A DNA stretch of 64,000 nt. It comes from VAZQ01 sp963725065 (GTDB lineage: Bacteria; Pseudomonadota; Alphaproteobacteria; Rhizobiales; Xanthobacteraceae). Position numbers and translations under genes: made by a program. A model generated the notes under the pieces. That model saw nothing but the letters and a program-made list of their open reading frames with translations. It did not search any database and was not told the DNA's origin. Of this stretch, positions 1-9,396 are shown piece after piece. The number at the start of each line of letters is the position of its first letter. The stretch's first letter is position 1. The stretch is from the NCBI GenBank assembly GCA_963725065.1, contig CAVRXD010000009.1:62001-126000 (forward strand). Direction: 5' to 3'.

Positions 1-2752
1 CGCCGGCCGAGGGCAAGGTGGACAGGATGGTGATCGGGTGGATGAAGCTTTCATAGAGCACGCCCAGCACGATATAGATCGTCACCGCGGCGGCGAGGAT
101 CAGCCAGGGTTCGCCGGCGAGCGACTTTGCGAATTCGGCGGCGTCGCCGGAATAGCTGCCGATGACCGCGCTCGGCATTCCGATCTCGCGTTCGGCCTGC
201 GAGATCACCTTCACCGCGTCGCTGAGCGCGGCGTCGGGGGCGAGATTGAAGCTGATCGTGGCGGCCGGAAACTGCTCCTGATGGGCGATGACCAGCGGGG
301 CGGTCCCGTGCTCGAAACTGGCGACCGCGCTCAATGGTACCATCGAGTTGTTTCCGACCGTGGGAATGTTGGTCGGTGAGGTCGAGGTCAACGAGGTGGA
401 TTGTGCCACCGCCTGAATTCCGGTGGCGGGGATATAGATCTTCGACAGCGAGTTCGGGTCGTTCTGATACTCCGGCTTGGCCTCGAGGATCACGCGGTAC
501 TGGTTCGCCTGCCCGTAGATGGTCGAAATCTGGCGCTGGCCAAAGGCATCGCTCAAGGTGTCCACGATGGTCTGCATGGAGATTCCAAGCCGGCCGGCAG
601 TGTCGCGATCGACCTCCACGTTCAGGCGGAAACCGTCATTCTGCGCCTCCGAGGCGACGTCCTGCATGATCGCCGACGAGCGCAGCTTTTGCGCAAGCTT
701 CGATGCCCAATCGTCGACCTCCTGCACGTCGGTGCCGGTGAGCGTGTACTGATATTGCGCGCGGCTCATGCGCGTCGAGATCTGGATGTCCTGCACCGGC
801 TGAAAGTAGACGACCACGCCCGGGACCGCGGCGACCGCCCGCTGCAGCCGATCCATGATCGTCGTCACCGGCGTCTTGCGCTCATCGCGCGAGCGCAGGG
901 TGATGGCAAGCCGGCCGGCATTCGGCGAGGCATTCATCGGCGACACGCCGATCACGGACACCACGCCGGTGACGTCGGGATCCTTGCGGATCGCGGTTTC
1001 GACCGTGGCCTGTAGCCGCTTCATCTCGGCGAACGAGACCTCCTGTCCACCCTCCATGACGGCGACGATGAGGCTGGTGTCCTGCAGCGGCAGGAATCCC
1101 TTCGGAATGATGATGTAGAGCCAGACCGTGGCCACCATGGTGGCGGCGGTGACCAGAAGCGTGAGGGTTTCGTGGCGCAGCACCCATTCAAGAGTGCGCC
1201 GGTAGAGTTCCAGCGATCCGTCGATGAGGCGGTGAAATCCTCTGACGATGCGGCCGCGTGGGGCCTCCGCCGAGGCGTGCCGCAGCAGCCGGCTGCACAT
1301 CATCGGCGTCAAGGTGAGCGAGACCACGGCCGACGTCACCACGGCGATGGTCAGCGTCAGCGCGAATTCCCGGAACATGCGACCGACCAGGCCGGTCATG
1401 AACAGCAGCGGGATGAACACCGCGATCAGCGACACCGTGAGCGAGATCACGGTGAAGCCGATTTCGCTCGCACCGCGCAGCGCGGCCTCGAACGGGTCCT
1501 CCCCGTCCTCGATGTGGCGGACGATGTTCTCGATCATGACGATGGCGTCGTCGACGACAAAGCCCGTCCCGATGGTCAGCGCCATGAGCGAAAGATTGTC
1601 GAGCGAAAAACCGCAGAACCACATGATGCCGAAGGTCGCGATCAGCGAAAGCGGCAGCGCGACGCCGGCGATGATGGTGGCGCGGACGGTGCGCAGGAAG
1701 ATGAGCACGACCGTGATGACCAGCGCCACGCTCAAGATGAGCGTGAACTGCACGTCACGGACCGATGCGCGGATGCTTTCGGTGGCATCGTGCACCACGG
1801 TGAGCGTGGCGCCGGTGGGCATCGAGCGCTGCAGTTTCGGCAGCTCATTCTTGATGCGCTGGACCGTCTCGATCACGTTGGCGCCGGGCTGGCGCTGGAT
1901 GTCGACCACGATGGCGGGCATGCCTTGGTAGAAGCCGCCGACCCGGTTGTTCTCGAGGCCGTCGACCACGTCGGCCACGTCTCGCAGCAGCACCGGCGCG
2001 CCGTTGCGGTAGGCGATGATGATGGTGCGATAGGCCTCGGCCACGGTGATCTGATCGTTGGCGGAGATCGTGTAGGACTGGTGCGCGCCGTCGAGCGCGC
2101 CCTTGGCGCCGGCGACATTCGCGGCGACGATGACGTTGCGCACGTCCTCGAGCCCGATGCCGTAATTGGCGAGGCGCGAAAGGTCCGCCTGGATGCGGAT
2201 CGCCGGCCGGATATTGCCCTGCACCGTGACGCGACCGACGCCGGTCAATTCGGCCAGCCGCTGCGCCAGCAGGGTATCGGCGATGTCGCTGAGCTGGCGC
2301 TGCGAGATCGTGTCTGATGTGATCGCCAGCGTCACCATCGGCGCATCGGCCGGGTTCACCTTGGAGTAGACCGGCGGATAGGGCAGGTTTCTCGGCAGCA
2401 CCGATCCGGACGCGTTGATCGCGGCCTGCACATCCTGCGCCGCGGCGTCGATGTCGCGCCCGAGATCGAACTGCAGCGTGATCTGGCTGATTCCAAACGA
2501 GCTCGAGGACGTCATCACCTGCAGCGAGGGTATCTGCCCGAAATTGCGCTCGAGCGGCGCCGTCACCAGTGACGCCATCACGTCGGGGCTCGCGCCCGGA
2601 AGCTGGGTTGTGACCTGGATGGTGGGGAAGTCGACCTGCGGCAGCGAGGACACCGGCAGCCACAGGTAGCCGAGGATGCCACCCAGCATGACGGCGATCC
2701 CGAGTAGCGATGTTGCAATCGGCCGCCGGATGAAAGGCGAGGACACGCTCAT
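1..2752 (-). CDS. RND multidrug efflux permease (MdtB/MdtC-like), C-terminus beyond the window
   Basis: Inner-membrane proton-driven permease of a tripartite efflux pump. About 917 residues are visible of the roughly 1040 usual for the family; the 3' end lies outside the window. Translation from the ATG at 2752 opens with the usual short cytoplasmic stretch and first membrane segment (MSVSSPFIRRPIATSLLGIA). The fourth transmembrane helix carries the paired aspartates of the proton relay in GFVVDDAIVMIENI, followed by the conserved FIPLLFMTGLVGRMFREFA region. Its start overlaps the adaptor stop by 4 bp (ATGA), so it is the last gene of a coupled OMF-adaptor-permease operon. The MdtBC-type assignment is from overall resemblance; the substrate cannot be read from sequence. 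Confidence 0.93.
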   Translation of the reverse strand, partial: MSVSSPFIRRPIATSLLGIAVMLGGILGYLWLPVSSLPQVDFPTIQVTTQLPGASPDVMASLVTAPLERNFGQIPSLQVMTSSSSFGISQITLQFDLGRDIDAAAQDVQAAINASGSVLPRNLPYPPVYSKVNPADAPMVTLAITSDTISQRQLSDIADTLLAQRLAELTGVGRVTVQGNIRPAIRIQADLSRLANYGIGLEDVRNVIVAANVAGAKGALDGAHQSYTISANDQITVAEAYRTIIIAYRNGAPVLLRDVADVVDGLENNRVGGFYQGMPAIVVDIQRQPGANVIETVQRIKNELPKLQRSMPTGATLTVVHDATESIRASVRDVQFTLILSVALVITVVLIFLRTVRATIIAGVALPLSLIATFGIMWFCGFSLDNLSLMALTIGTGFVVDDAIVMIENIVRHIEDGEDPFEAALRGASEIGFTVISLTVSLIAVFIPLLFMTGLVGRMFREFALTLTIAVVTSAVVSLTLTPMMCSRLLRHASAEAPRGRIVRGFHRLIDGSLELYRRTLEWVLRHETLTLLVTAATMVATVWLYIIIPKGFLPLQDTSLIVAVMEGGQEVSFAEMKRLQATVETAIRKDPDVTGVVSVIGVSPMNASPNAGRLAITLRSRDERKTPVTTIMDRLQRAVAAVPGVVVYFQPVQDIQISTRMSRAQYQYTLTGTDVQEVDDWASKLAQKLRSSAIMQDVASEAQNDGFRLNVEVDRDTAGRLGISMQTIVDTLSDAFGQRQISTIYGQANQYRVILEAKPEYQNDPNSLSKIYIPATGIQAVAQSTSLTSTSPTNIPTVGNNSMVPLSAVASFEHGTAPLVIAHQEQFPAATISFNLAPDAALSDAVKVISQAEREIGMPSAVIGSYSGDAAEFAKSLAGEPWLILAAAVTIYIVLGVLYESFIHPITILSTLPSAG

Positions 2753-4014
2753 GGCGTGCGGGCCGGCGGTGCCGTGCTCGAACTGCGCTTGCCCCTTTCG
2801 CCCGCGCGCGTGCCGCGGGTACCGTCCGGCCGGGTGCGAACGTCGGGTGCGACCTGCCCGGCATCTTCTGCGCTCGACACGGTGACCTGCGTGCCCTCGG
2901 TGAGGCGGGCAAAGCCGGTCGTGATCACCCGCTCGCCGGCCTGCAGGCCCTCGCCGACCACGGCGCGCACGTCATCCTGCTGGGTCAGCTTCACGCGCCG
3001 GACGGTGACGGTGTTGTCGTCCTTGAGCACATAGACGAAGGCGCCGTTGGGGCCGCGCTGGATGGCGGCGGTCGGCACCACAACGACGGTGCGCAGCGTG
3101 TCGATCAGCACCCGCACATTGACGAACTGGCCGGGCCAGAGCTGCAGATTGGTGTTGGGAAACTCACCCTTGACCTTCACCGTGCCGGTGGTCTGATCGA
3201 CCTGGTTGTCGATCACCACAACCTTGCCGGTGTCGAGCGCGCTCTTGCCGTCGGGCGTCAGGGCCTCGACCGGCAGTTGGCCTTCGGCCATGCCCCGGGT
3301 GAGATCGGGCAGGTTCTGCTGCGGCAGGCTGAAGAAGACCGAGATCGGCCGCAACTGCGTCAGGATCACGATGCCGGTGGTGTCCGCACCGCGTACGAGG
3401 TTGCCTTCGTCCACGAGACGGATGCCGGTGCGGCCGGCGATCGGCGCGACCACGTCGGTGTAGCCCAGGATGGCGCGCGCGTTGTCGATCGCGGCCTGGT
3501 CGAGCTTGATCTGCGCCTCGAGCTGGCTGACCGTCGCCCGCTGGGTGTCGAGCTGCTGCTTGTTGACGGCGTTGGTCGCCGCCAGTCGCGTATAGCGATC
3601 GAGATCGAGCCGGGCGTTGGCGAGCTGCGCCTCGTCCTGCGCTTTCTTCGCCTGCGCCTGGTCGTACTGCGCCTGGTAGGTCGTCGGATCGATCTTGGCG
3701 AGGACGAATCCCTTGGGGACGTCCTGTCCCTCCGTGAACGAGATGTTGATGATCTTGCCGTCGACCTGCGAGCGAACGGTCACGGTGTTGAGCGCTTTCG
3801 CGGTGCCGACGCCGTCGAGATAGACCGGCACGTCGGTTGCACGCGCGGCGATGGCGAGGACGGGCACGGGATCGGTCGCGGGAGGGCCGCCGCGGCGACC
3901 GCCTTTCGACGCCGCCTGCGTCTGCTGCCACTGCGGCATGTAATACACGGCGACGACGCCGGCGATGACGAGGCCGGCAATCAACAACACCGTGAGTCGG
4001 CGCTTGAGCATCAT
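2749..4014 (-). CDS. RND efflux periplasmic adaptor (membrane fusion protein)
   Basis: 421-residue HlyD/MdtA-type adaptor linking the permease to the outer-membrane channel. An N-terminal membrane anchor (RRLTVLLIAGLVIAGVVAVY) is followed by a Gly/Arg linker, a lipoyl half-motif (VRSQVDGKIINISFTEGQDV), an alpha-helical hairpin rich in Gln, Ala and Lys (about residues 110-180), the second lipoyl half (VVAPIAGRTGIRLVDEGNLV) and beta-barrel domains. The tail is basic and Ser/Arg/Thr-rich. The start codon is the first of two tandem ATGs at 4014 and overlaps the upstream gene's TGA; the 3' end overlaps the permease start. The same frame stays open upstream through the OMF gene, but that stretch is a shadow of the OMF frame. 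Confidence 0.93.
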   Translation of the reverse strand: MMLKRRLTVLLIAGLVIAGVVAVYYMPQWQQTQAASKGGRRGGPPATDPVPVLAIAARATDVPVYLDGVGTAKALNTVTVRSQVDGKIINISFTEGQDVPKGFVLAKIDPTTYQAQYDQAQAKKAQDEAQLANARLDLDRYTRLAATNAVNKQQLDTQRATVSQLEAQIKLDQAAIDNARAILGYTDVVAPIAGRTGIRLVDEGNLVRGADTTGIVILTQLRPISVFFSLPQQNLPDLTRGMAEGQLPVEALTPDGKSALDTGKVVVIDNQVDQTTGTVKVKGEFPNTNLQLWPGQFVNVRVLIDTLRTVVVVPTAAIQRGPNGAFVYVLKDDNTVTVRRVKLTQQDDVRAVVGEGLQAGERVITTGFARLTEGTQVTVSSAEDAGQVAPDVRTRPDGTRGTRAGERGKRSSSTAPPARTP

Positions 4015-5474
4015 CGGATCACGTTCGCATTGGCCCCCACGCCGCCGGCCCCCACGCCTGGCGGCATCCAGCTGCCGCCGAGCGCCTGAAAGAGACTCAA
4101 GACCGCCTGCAGGCGCGCAAGACGCGCGAGCACATGATTGTCTTCCGCGGTAAACAAAGTCTGCTGGGTCTGCAGCACGGTGACGAGATCGACCGTGCCC
4201 TCGCGCAGCCTGGTCTCCGCGAGATTGAAGGCCTCGCGCGAACTCACGACAACCAGTTGCTGCAGTCGCTCGCGCTCGGCCCCGTCGGCGATGGCGATGA
4301 GCGCAAGCTCCACATCGCGGAAGCCGGCGAGGATGCTCTGACAGTAGATCTTCAGCAGCTCGAATTGCCGCCCTTGGGTCAATTCCAGCTGCCCCTCCAG
4401 CCGGAAGCCGTCGAGCAGCGGCTGCGTCACGTTGACGGCGAGGTTGTAGAAGGCGTTCTGCGGCGTGAACAGCAGCTTGAGCACGTTGCTCTGGTAGCCG
4501 CCCTGGCCGGTCAGCGAAATGCTCGGGAAGAAGGCGGCGCGCGCGGATTCCACGCTGGCATCGGCGGAGGCCAGGTCGGCCTCGGCCGCGCGGATGTCGG
4601 GGCGCTGGAACAGCAGTTCCGACGGCAGCCCCGGCGTCACGCGCGGGATGGTCAGCCGATAAAGGCTGCCGCCTTTCACCACGACCTGGACCGGCGGCCG
4701 CCCGATGAGCACGGCCAGAATGGCGATATTCTGGCGCAGGTCCTGGTCGAACAGCGGAATGGTTGCGCGCACCTGGTTGACCAGGCTCTGCTGTTGCGCG
4801 ACGTCGAGCTGCGAGGCGGTGCCGGCATCGAATCGCTGCTTGATCAGCGTGAGCACGCGGTTGGCGGCCTCGAAGTTTTGCCGCGCGATCCGCAGGCGGT
4901 CCTGCGCCGTCAGCACGAGGAAATAGGAGTTGCCGACCGCTGCGATGGTCGAAAGCACGACCACTTCCTTGTCGAAGCGGGTGGCAACCGCGGTCTGCTC
5001 GGCGGCACGGGAGGCGGCGCGGTTCTTGCCCCAGAAATCGATCTCGTAGCTGGCGTTGAGCGCGGCCTGGAACACGTTGCGCTCGGGACCGCCCGGTGGC
5101 CGCACGCGCTGGGCGAAACCGGCGAAATCGACTTCCGGCAGCAGCGGCGCGCCGATGATCTTGGCCTGCGCGTCGGCCTGCATGATGCGTCCAATGGCTG
5201 CCGCGATATCGAGATTGGCGGCCTGCGCCTCCTCGATCAGATTGGTCAGCTCGAGCGAGCGAAAGCCGCGCCACCAATCGAGCGCGGGCGGCGCCGATTC
5301 GCCATTCCCGGCGCCGTATTTGGGCGGGATGTCAGGAGCGAGGTCGGGCCGCTCGGAGCCTAGGATGCACCCGGACAGCATTTGCACCAGACATAATCCT
5401 ACAAAGGCGACAAAGAAGGGGCGAAGGCTCGTGGCTGTGAACACCAGAGCACGCGTGCGCAACTCGTCGAACAT
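4011..5474 (-). CDS. Outer-membrane efflux lipoprotein, NodT/TolC family
   Basis: 487-residue outer-membrane factor forming the exit channel of the RND pump. The N-terminal hydrophobic signal ends in a lipobox (LVQMLSGC), so the mature protein should be lipid-anchored at Cys. Two OEP repeats follow, with typical helical segments such as LDVAQQQSLVNQVRATIPLF and LLLDGFRLEGQLELTQGRQ-like stretches. It is the first gene of the operon. A GTG at 5501 would add nine residues; the ATG at 5474 is preferred because it gives a normal signal peptide, but neither start has a strong Shine-Dalgarno sequence. Regulation is not visible: no regulator gene is adjacent within the window. Confidence 0.92.
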   Translation of the reverse strand: MFDELRTRALVFTATSLRPFFVAFVGLCLVQMLSGCILGSERPDLAPDIPPKYGAGNGESAPPALDWWRGFRSLELTNLIEEAQAANLDIAAAIGRIMQADAQAKIIGAPLLPEVDFAGFAQRVRPPGGPERNVFQAALNASYEIDFWGKNRAASRAAEQTAVATRFDKEVVVLSTIAAVGNSYFLVLTAQDRLRIARQNFEAANRVLTLIKQRFDAGTASQLDVAQQQSLVNQVRATIPLFDQDLRQNIAILAVLIGRPPVQVVVKGGSLYRLTIPRVTPGLPSELLFQRPDIRAAEADLASADASVESARAAFFPSISLTGQGGYQSNVLKLLFTPQNAFYNLAVNVTQPLLDGFRLEGQLELTQGRQFELLKIYCQSILAGFRDVELALIAIADGAERERLQQLVVVSSREAFNLAETRLREGTVDLVTVLQTQQTLFTAEDNHVLARLARLQAVLSLFQALGGSWMPPGVGAGGVGANANVIR

Positions 5475-5743
5475 GCGACCGACTTTCAACGCAACGGTCA
5501 CCCGTCAAACGGGGTACTAGCGCTCACGCAACGCACGCCGTCTTCCCCACCCCACCCACTTGAGCAACTCGCCATACTATCAGCCCGCCCCGGCCCGACT
5601 ACTTAATAAAAAGACATGTTGGCCGCCTCGCGGCGCGGCGCGCCTTGGAATCGCCCCGGAAGGCGCAGCTCAAGCCATTGATGCGAAACGACTATTGTCG
5701 TCAGAGCCGCGGGGCCGTGGCTGGGCCACTGGCCGAGCGCGGG

Positions 5744-6658
5744 CTAGGCGGCGACTCCGGGCTTGGCCTGCTTGGCGGCGGACAGGTACCAGTCGAGGAT
5801 CTCGGCGCCGTTCCAGTGCAGCACGCCCTCGAACCGTCGGACATGGTCGTAGATCGCTTCGAGATATTTGATCCGGTGCGGCTGGCCGCTGATGTAGGGA
5901 TGGATCGCAAGCGCCATGATCTTGGCGCGGCTCTTTCCCTCGGCATAGAGCCGGTCGAACTGATCGATCGCGCGCCTGGCGAGATAGTCGCTCTCGTGGT
6001 GCTGGACGATCATCATCGTGATGTCGTTGATCTCGACGGTGTAGGGCAGCGTCACCAGCGGCCCCTTGGCGGTGCGGATCACGGTCGGCTCATCGTCGTA
6101 GACCCAATCGCCGATATATTTCACGCCCGCGTCCACCAGCAGCTCCGGCGTTTCAAATGTCTGGGTGAGGCCCGGTCCCAGCCAGCCGACCGGGCGCTTG
6201 CCGGTGAAGCGCTCCAGGAGGTCCATGGAGCGGTTGATCATGGCGGCCTGATCCTCGACCTTGTGGATGGGCATCTGGTCGTAGGCGTGGCCCATGAACT
6301 CCCAGCCCAGTCGCTTACCTTCCTCCGCCACCCGTGCGTAGTCCTCGCAGGTGCGGGCATTGATGGCCAGCGTCGGCCGGATGCCGAGCCGCTCGTAGAG
6401 TTCGAAGAAGCGCCACGCGCCGACCCGCATGCCGTATTCGTGCCAGCTCCAGTGCGGCACGTCGGGAAACAGCGGCACGCCGGTCGGCGCCGGCAGGACC
6501 TGACGGGGCATCGGCCGTCCGATGTCCCAGACCTCGTAGTTCACGATGGTCCAGAACGCGACCCGCGCCTCCCCCGGCAGCTTGAGCGGCGGCCGGTCGA
6601 CGATCGCCGAAAAATCGCAGCGTTCGCGCGGCAGCATGGAAGGCGATGTCGTGGTCAT
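5744..6658 (-). CDS. Polysaccharide deacetylase / allantoinase-like (PuuE-type) hydrolase
   Basis: 304-residue NodB-homology (carbohydrate esterase 4-like) protein. Visible family features are the N-terminal strand VAFWTIVNYEVWD, the LAINARTCEDY segment after the first helix, GWEFMGHAYDQ with its metal-site His, and the late ALAIHPYISGQPHRIKYLEA region that characterises the PuuE/chitin-deacetylase branch. There is no signal peptide, which favours a cytoplasmic amidohydrolase acting on a small amide or ureide rather than a cell-wall deacetylase. The ATG at 6658 is chosen; an upstream TTG would extend it by 13 unconvincing residues. It stands alone on the minus strand, divergent from the membrane protein at 6815. 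Confidence 0.8.
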   Translation of the reverse strand: MTTTSPSMLPRERCDFSAIVDRPPLKLPGEARVAFWTIVNYEVWDIGRPMPRQVLPAPTGVPLFPDVPHWSWHEYGMRVGAWRFFELYERLGIRPTLAINARTCEDYARVAEEGKRLGWEFMGHAYDQMPIHKVEDQAAMINRSMDLLERFTGKRPVGWLGPGLTQTFETPELLVDAGVKYIGDWVYDDEPTVIRTAKGPLVTLPYTVEINDITMMIVQHHESDYLARRAIDQFDRLYAEGKSRAKIMALAIHPYISGQPHRIKYLEAIYDHVRRFEGVLHWNGAEILDWYLSAAKQAKPGVAA

Positions 6659-6814
6659 GGGGCGGTCGCTCCGTTGTCCCGCCACAATAAGGCGCAATCG
6701 CCTCGCGATCCACCGAGGACCTGCAATGCCCAGCAGTGCGACATCTTCGCGTCCATCACCGCCGCGGATCGCGTATGCTCAGAGCAACGCCAGCCTCCAT
6801 AAGGCGGAAGAGGG

Positions 6815-9224
6815 ATGGACCTGAGGAACCACGCGCCGGTGTCGGCGGACGGCAAGACTGTGTCCGCTTGGCGTGAACAACCGGCGCCGGCGGCCGCCGA
6901 AATCTTGGCCGCGCGCGTTCCGCTTGTTGTCACGCTCGCGATCTTCGCGCTCGCCTTCCTGCTGCCGGCGTGGCCGTGGCTCTCGGGCGCGGTGACCATC
7001 CCATGGGATGCGAAATCGCAGTTCTTTCCGCAGGTGCAATTCCTCGCCGGTTCGCTGGCGCGCGGCGAATGGCCGTGGTGGTCGCCGAACGTCTTTGCCG
7101 GCTGGGCCGAGATCTCCGATCCGCAGTCGCTGCTGTTCTCGCCGCTGCATGTCCTGCTCGCTGCGTTCAACCCGGTGGTCAGCCTGCGCGCATTCGATGC
7201 CGTGACCTTCGCTTATCTGTTTCTCGGCGGTGTCGGCATCATCCTGTTCTTTCGCGACCGCGGCTGGCATGCCGGCGGGGCGCTGGTGGCGGCGATGGCA
7301 TTTGCGCTCGCCGGTTCCGCGAATGCGCGCATGCAGCACACCGGCCAGATCATCAGCCTGGCCTATCTGCCGCTCGTGCTCTGGCTCGGCGCCCGCGCGC
7401 TCGAGCGATCGTCCTGGCGGGCGGGGCTGGCGGCCGGCGCGCTCGACCGGCTTGATGGCGATCGGACGAGATCAGGTCGCGCTGTTGTCGCTCTACGTGC
7501 TCGCCGGATTCGTGCTGGCGCATTGGCTGATGGGCGCGCAGCCGCTCGCCCGCATGCGCGCGAGCATCAAGCCGCTGACCGCGGCCGTGGCGAGCGCCGC
7601 GCTGGTTGCCGCCGTGCCGATCATGATGACCACGCTGCTGGCGGAGCGCTCGAACCGGCCCGAGATCGGCTTCGATTCCGCGGCCGGCGGCTCACTCCAC
7701 CCGGTGCATCTGCTGCAGTTCGCCTTCGCCGATCTTTTCGGCGCGATGGACCCCAGCGTCGAATACTGGGCGCCGCAAAGCCTGATCTGGGATGCCGAGT
7801 GGGGATGGCCGGGACTCTACCTCTCGCAGAATATGGGCCTGGTCTATGCCGGCGCGTTGACCCTGGTCGCCGTGATGTCGTTCGGCTTCATTCGCGGCCT
7901 CGCCTGGGCGCGCGAGATCCGCTTCTTCACCATCGCCGCGGGGCTGCTGCTGCTCTACACGCTCGGTTCCTATACGCCGGCCTTTTACCTGATGTACGAC
8001 CTGCTCCCCGCCGTGGCGCTCTACCGTCGTCCGGCCGACGCGACCTTCGTGCTGGTTGCGCTGGTCGCGGTGATCGCGGGCTATCTCGTCCATCGCTGGC
8101 TGACCGGCTCCGTGCCGACAGCGACGCGCCGGCAGCGCGCACTCGAGATTGCGTGCCCGCTCGCGCTGATCGCCGCGGCGCTGGCGCTGGCGTCTTCGGT
8201 CGTCGGCATCGGCCCAGCGCTCGCTCCGGTGGCGACCGCGGTGGTTTTTACAGCGGCGGCCGTCGCCGTCCTGCTGGTGGCGCGGCGGCTCGATGCGGGC
8301 TGGCCGGCCGCCGCCGCCGGTGTCCTTGCATCGTTCATGGCATTTGACCTCGCGGTCAACCAGGCGCCGCACATCTCGACCGCGCTGCCGCCCGGCCTGT
8401 TCGACGCGCTGCGCCCCAACACCAACGATGAGACCGTGCGGCTCCTCAAGGCGCGGATCGCCGGCGCCGCTGCGCCCGACCGGCGTGATCGGGTCGAGTT
8501 GATCGGCATCGGGTATCACTGGCCGAACCTCGGGCTGGTGCAAGGCTTCGATCACGTGTTCGGCCACAATCCGCTGCGGCTGCACTCGTTCCAGGAAGCG
8601 ACTCACGCCAGCGACACGGTCGCGCTTGCGAGTCAGCGGACATTTTCGCCGCTCTATCCGTCGTACCGATCGGCTTTCGCCGATCTGCTCGGCGTGCGCT
8701 TCATCGCAACCGGCGTGCCGGTGGAACAGATCGATACCTCGCTCAAGCCGGGCGATCTCAATTTCATCGCCCGTACCCGGGATGCCTACGTCTACGAGAA
8801 CCCGCGCGCGCTGCCGCGGGTGATGCTGCTGACGGACTGGCGGCTCGCCGATTTCGAGGATCTCCTGCACAACGGCTGGCCCGACGTCGATCCGCGCCGG
8901 ACGGTGCTGCTGAAGAAGGCGCCGGTTGGGTTCCCGGGCGGAGCCGTCGCGGGCGGCAGCGCCCGCCTGCTGCGCTATGCCAATACCGAGGTGGTGGTCG
9001 AGGTCGAGGCGCCGGCGGGCGGGATCCTGCTTCTCAACGATATCTGGCAGCCCTGGTGGCGAGCCGACATCGACGGGAGCGACGCTGAAATCCTCAAGGC
9101 CGACGTGATCTTTCGCGCCGTCGTCTGCCCGCGCGGGCGGCATGTGGTGCGCTTCACCTTCCATCCCTTCGCGGGCGCCTTCGCCGAGATGGCCGGGAAG
9201 GTGATGTCGCTGAAACAGCGATGA
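6815..9224 (+). pseudogene. YfhO-like multi-spanning membrane protein, interrupted by a frameshift
   Basis: Two reading frames together encode one roughly 800-residue polytopic protein. The first part (from the ATG at 6815 to about 7445) carries membrane segments and the typical luminal stretch IPWDAKSQFFPQVQFLAGSL. The second part, one base out of phase, continues from TGLMAIGRDQVALLSLYVLA to the stop at 9224 and includes many further membrane helices and a soluble C-terminal beta-rich domain. An extra base around 7443-7450 explains the break: removing one base restores an uninterrupted frame. The family resembles YfhO/GT-C glycosyltransferases that modify envelope polymers. Either the gene is inactivated or the base is a sequencing or assembly error; the downstream frame shows no other decay. 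Confidence 0.75.
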
Positions 9225-9396
9225 GACATCACGAAATACGTGCACCGCTTCGGGTGACCGAGGCCGGATGACGCAGTTTTGATGATCGAGTTCCAATTTC
9301 GGGTTTCCAAAGCGGTCACAATCTGGTCCGAAATCGCTGTAAGAGACAAATCGCGCGGGGGGCGTGCGCAGCGCGGCGACGGCCGCAGGGGCCTCC

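Noticed and set aside
4015..5277. N-terminal half of an 842-residue minus-strand frame in front of the adaptor
   Set aside because: The stretch overlaps the outer-membrane factor gene in another frame and has no domain of its own; the adaptor starts at 4014.
9225..9396. Possible regulatory repeats between the YfhO-like and coiled-coil genes
   Set aside because: No inverted or direct repeat of useful length was found; simply spacer DNA with the next ribosome binding site.
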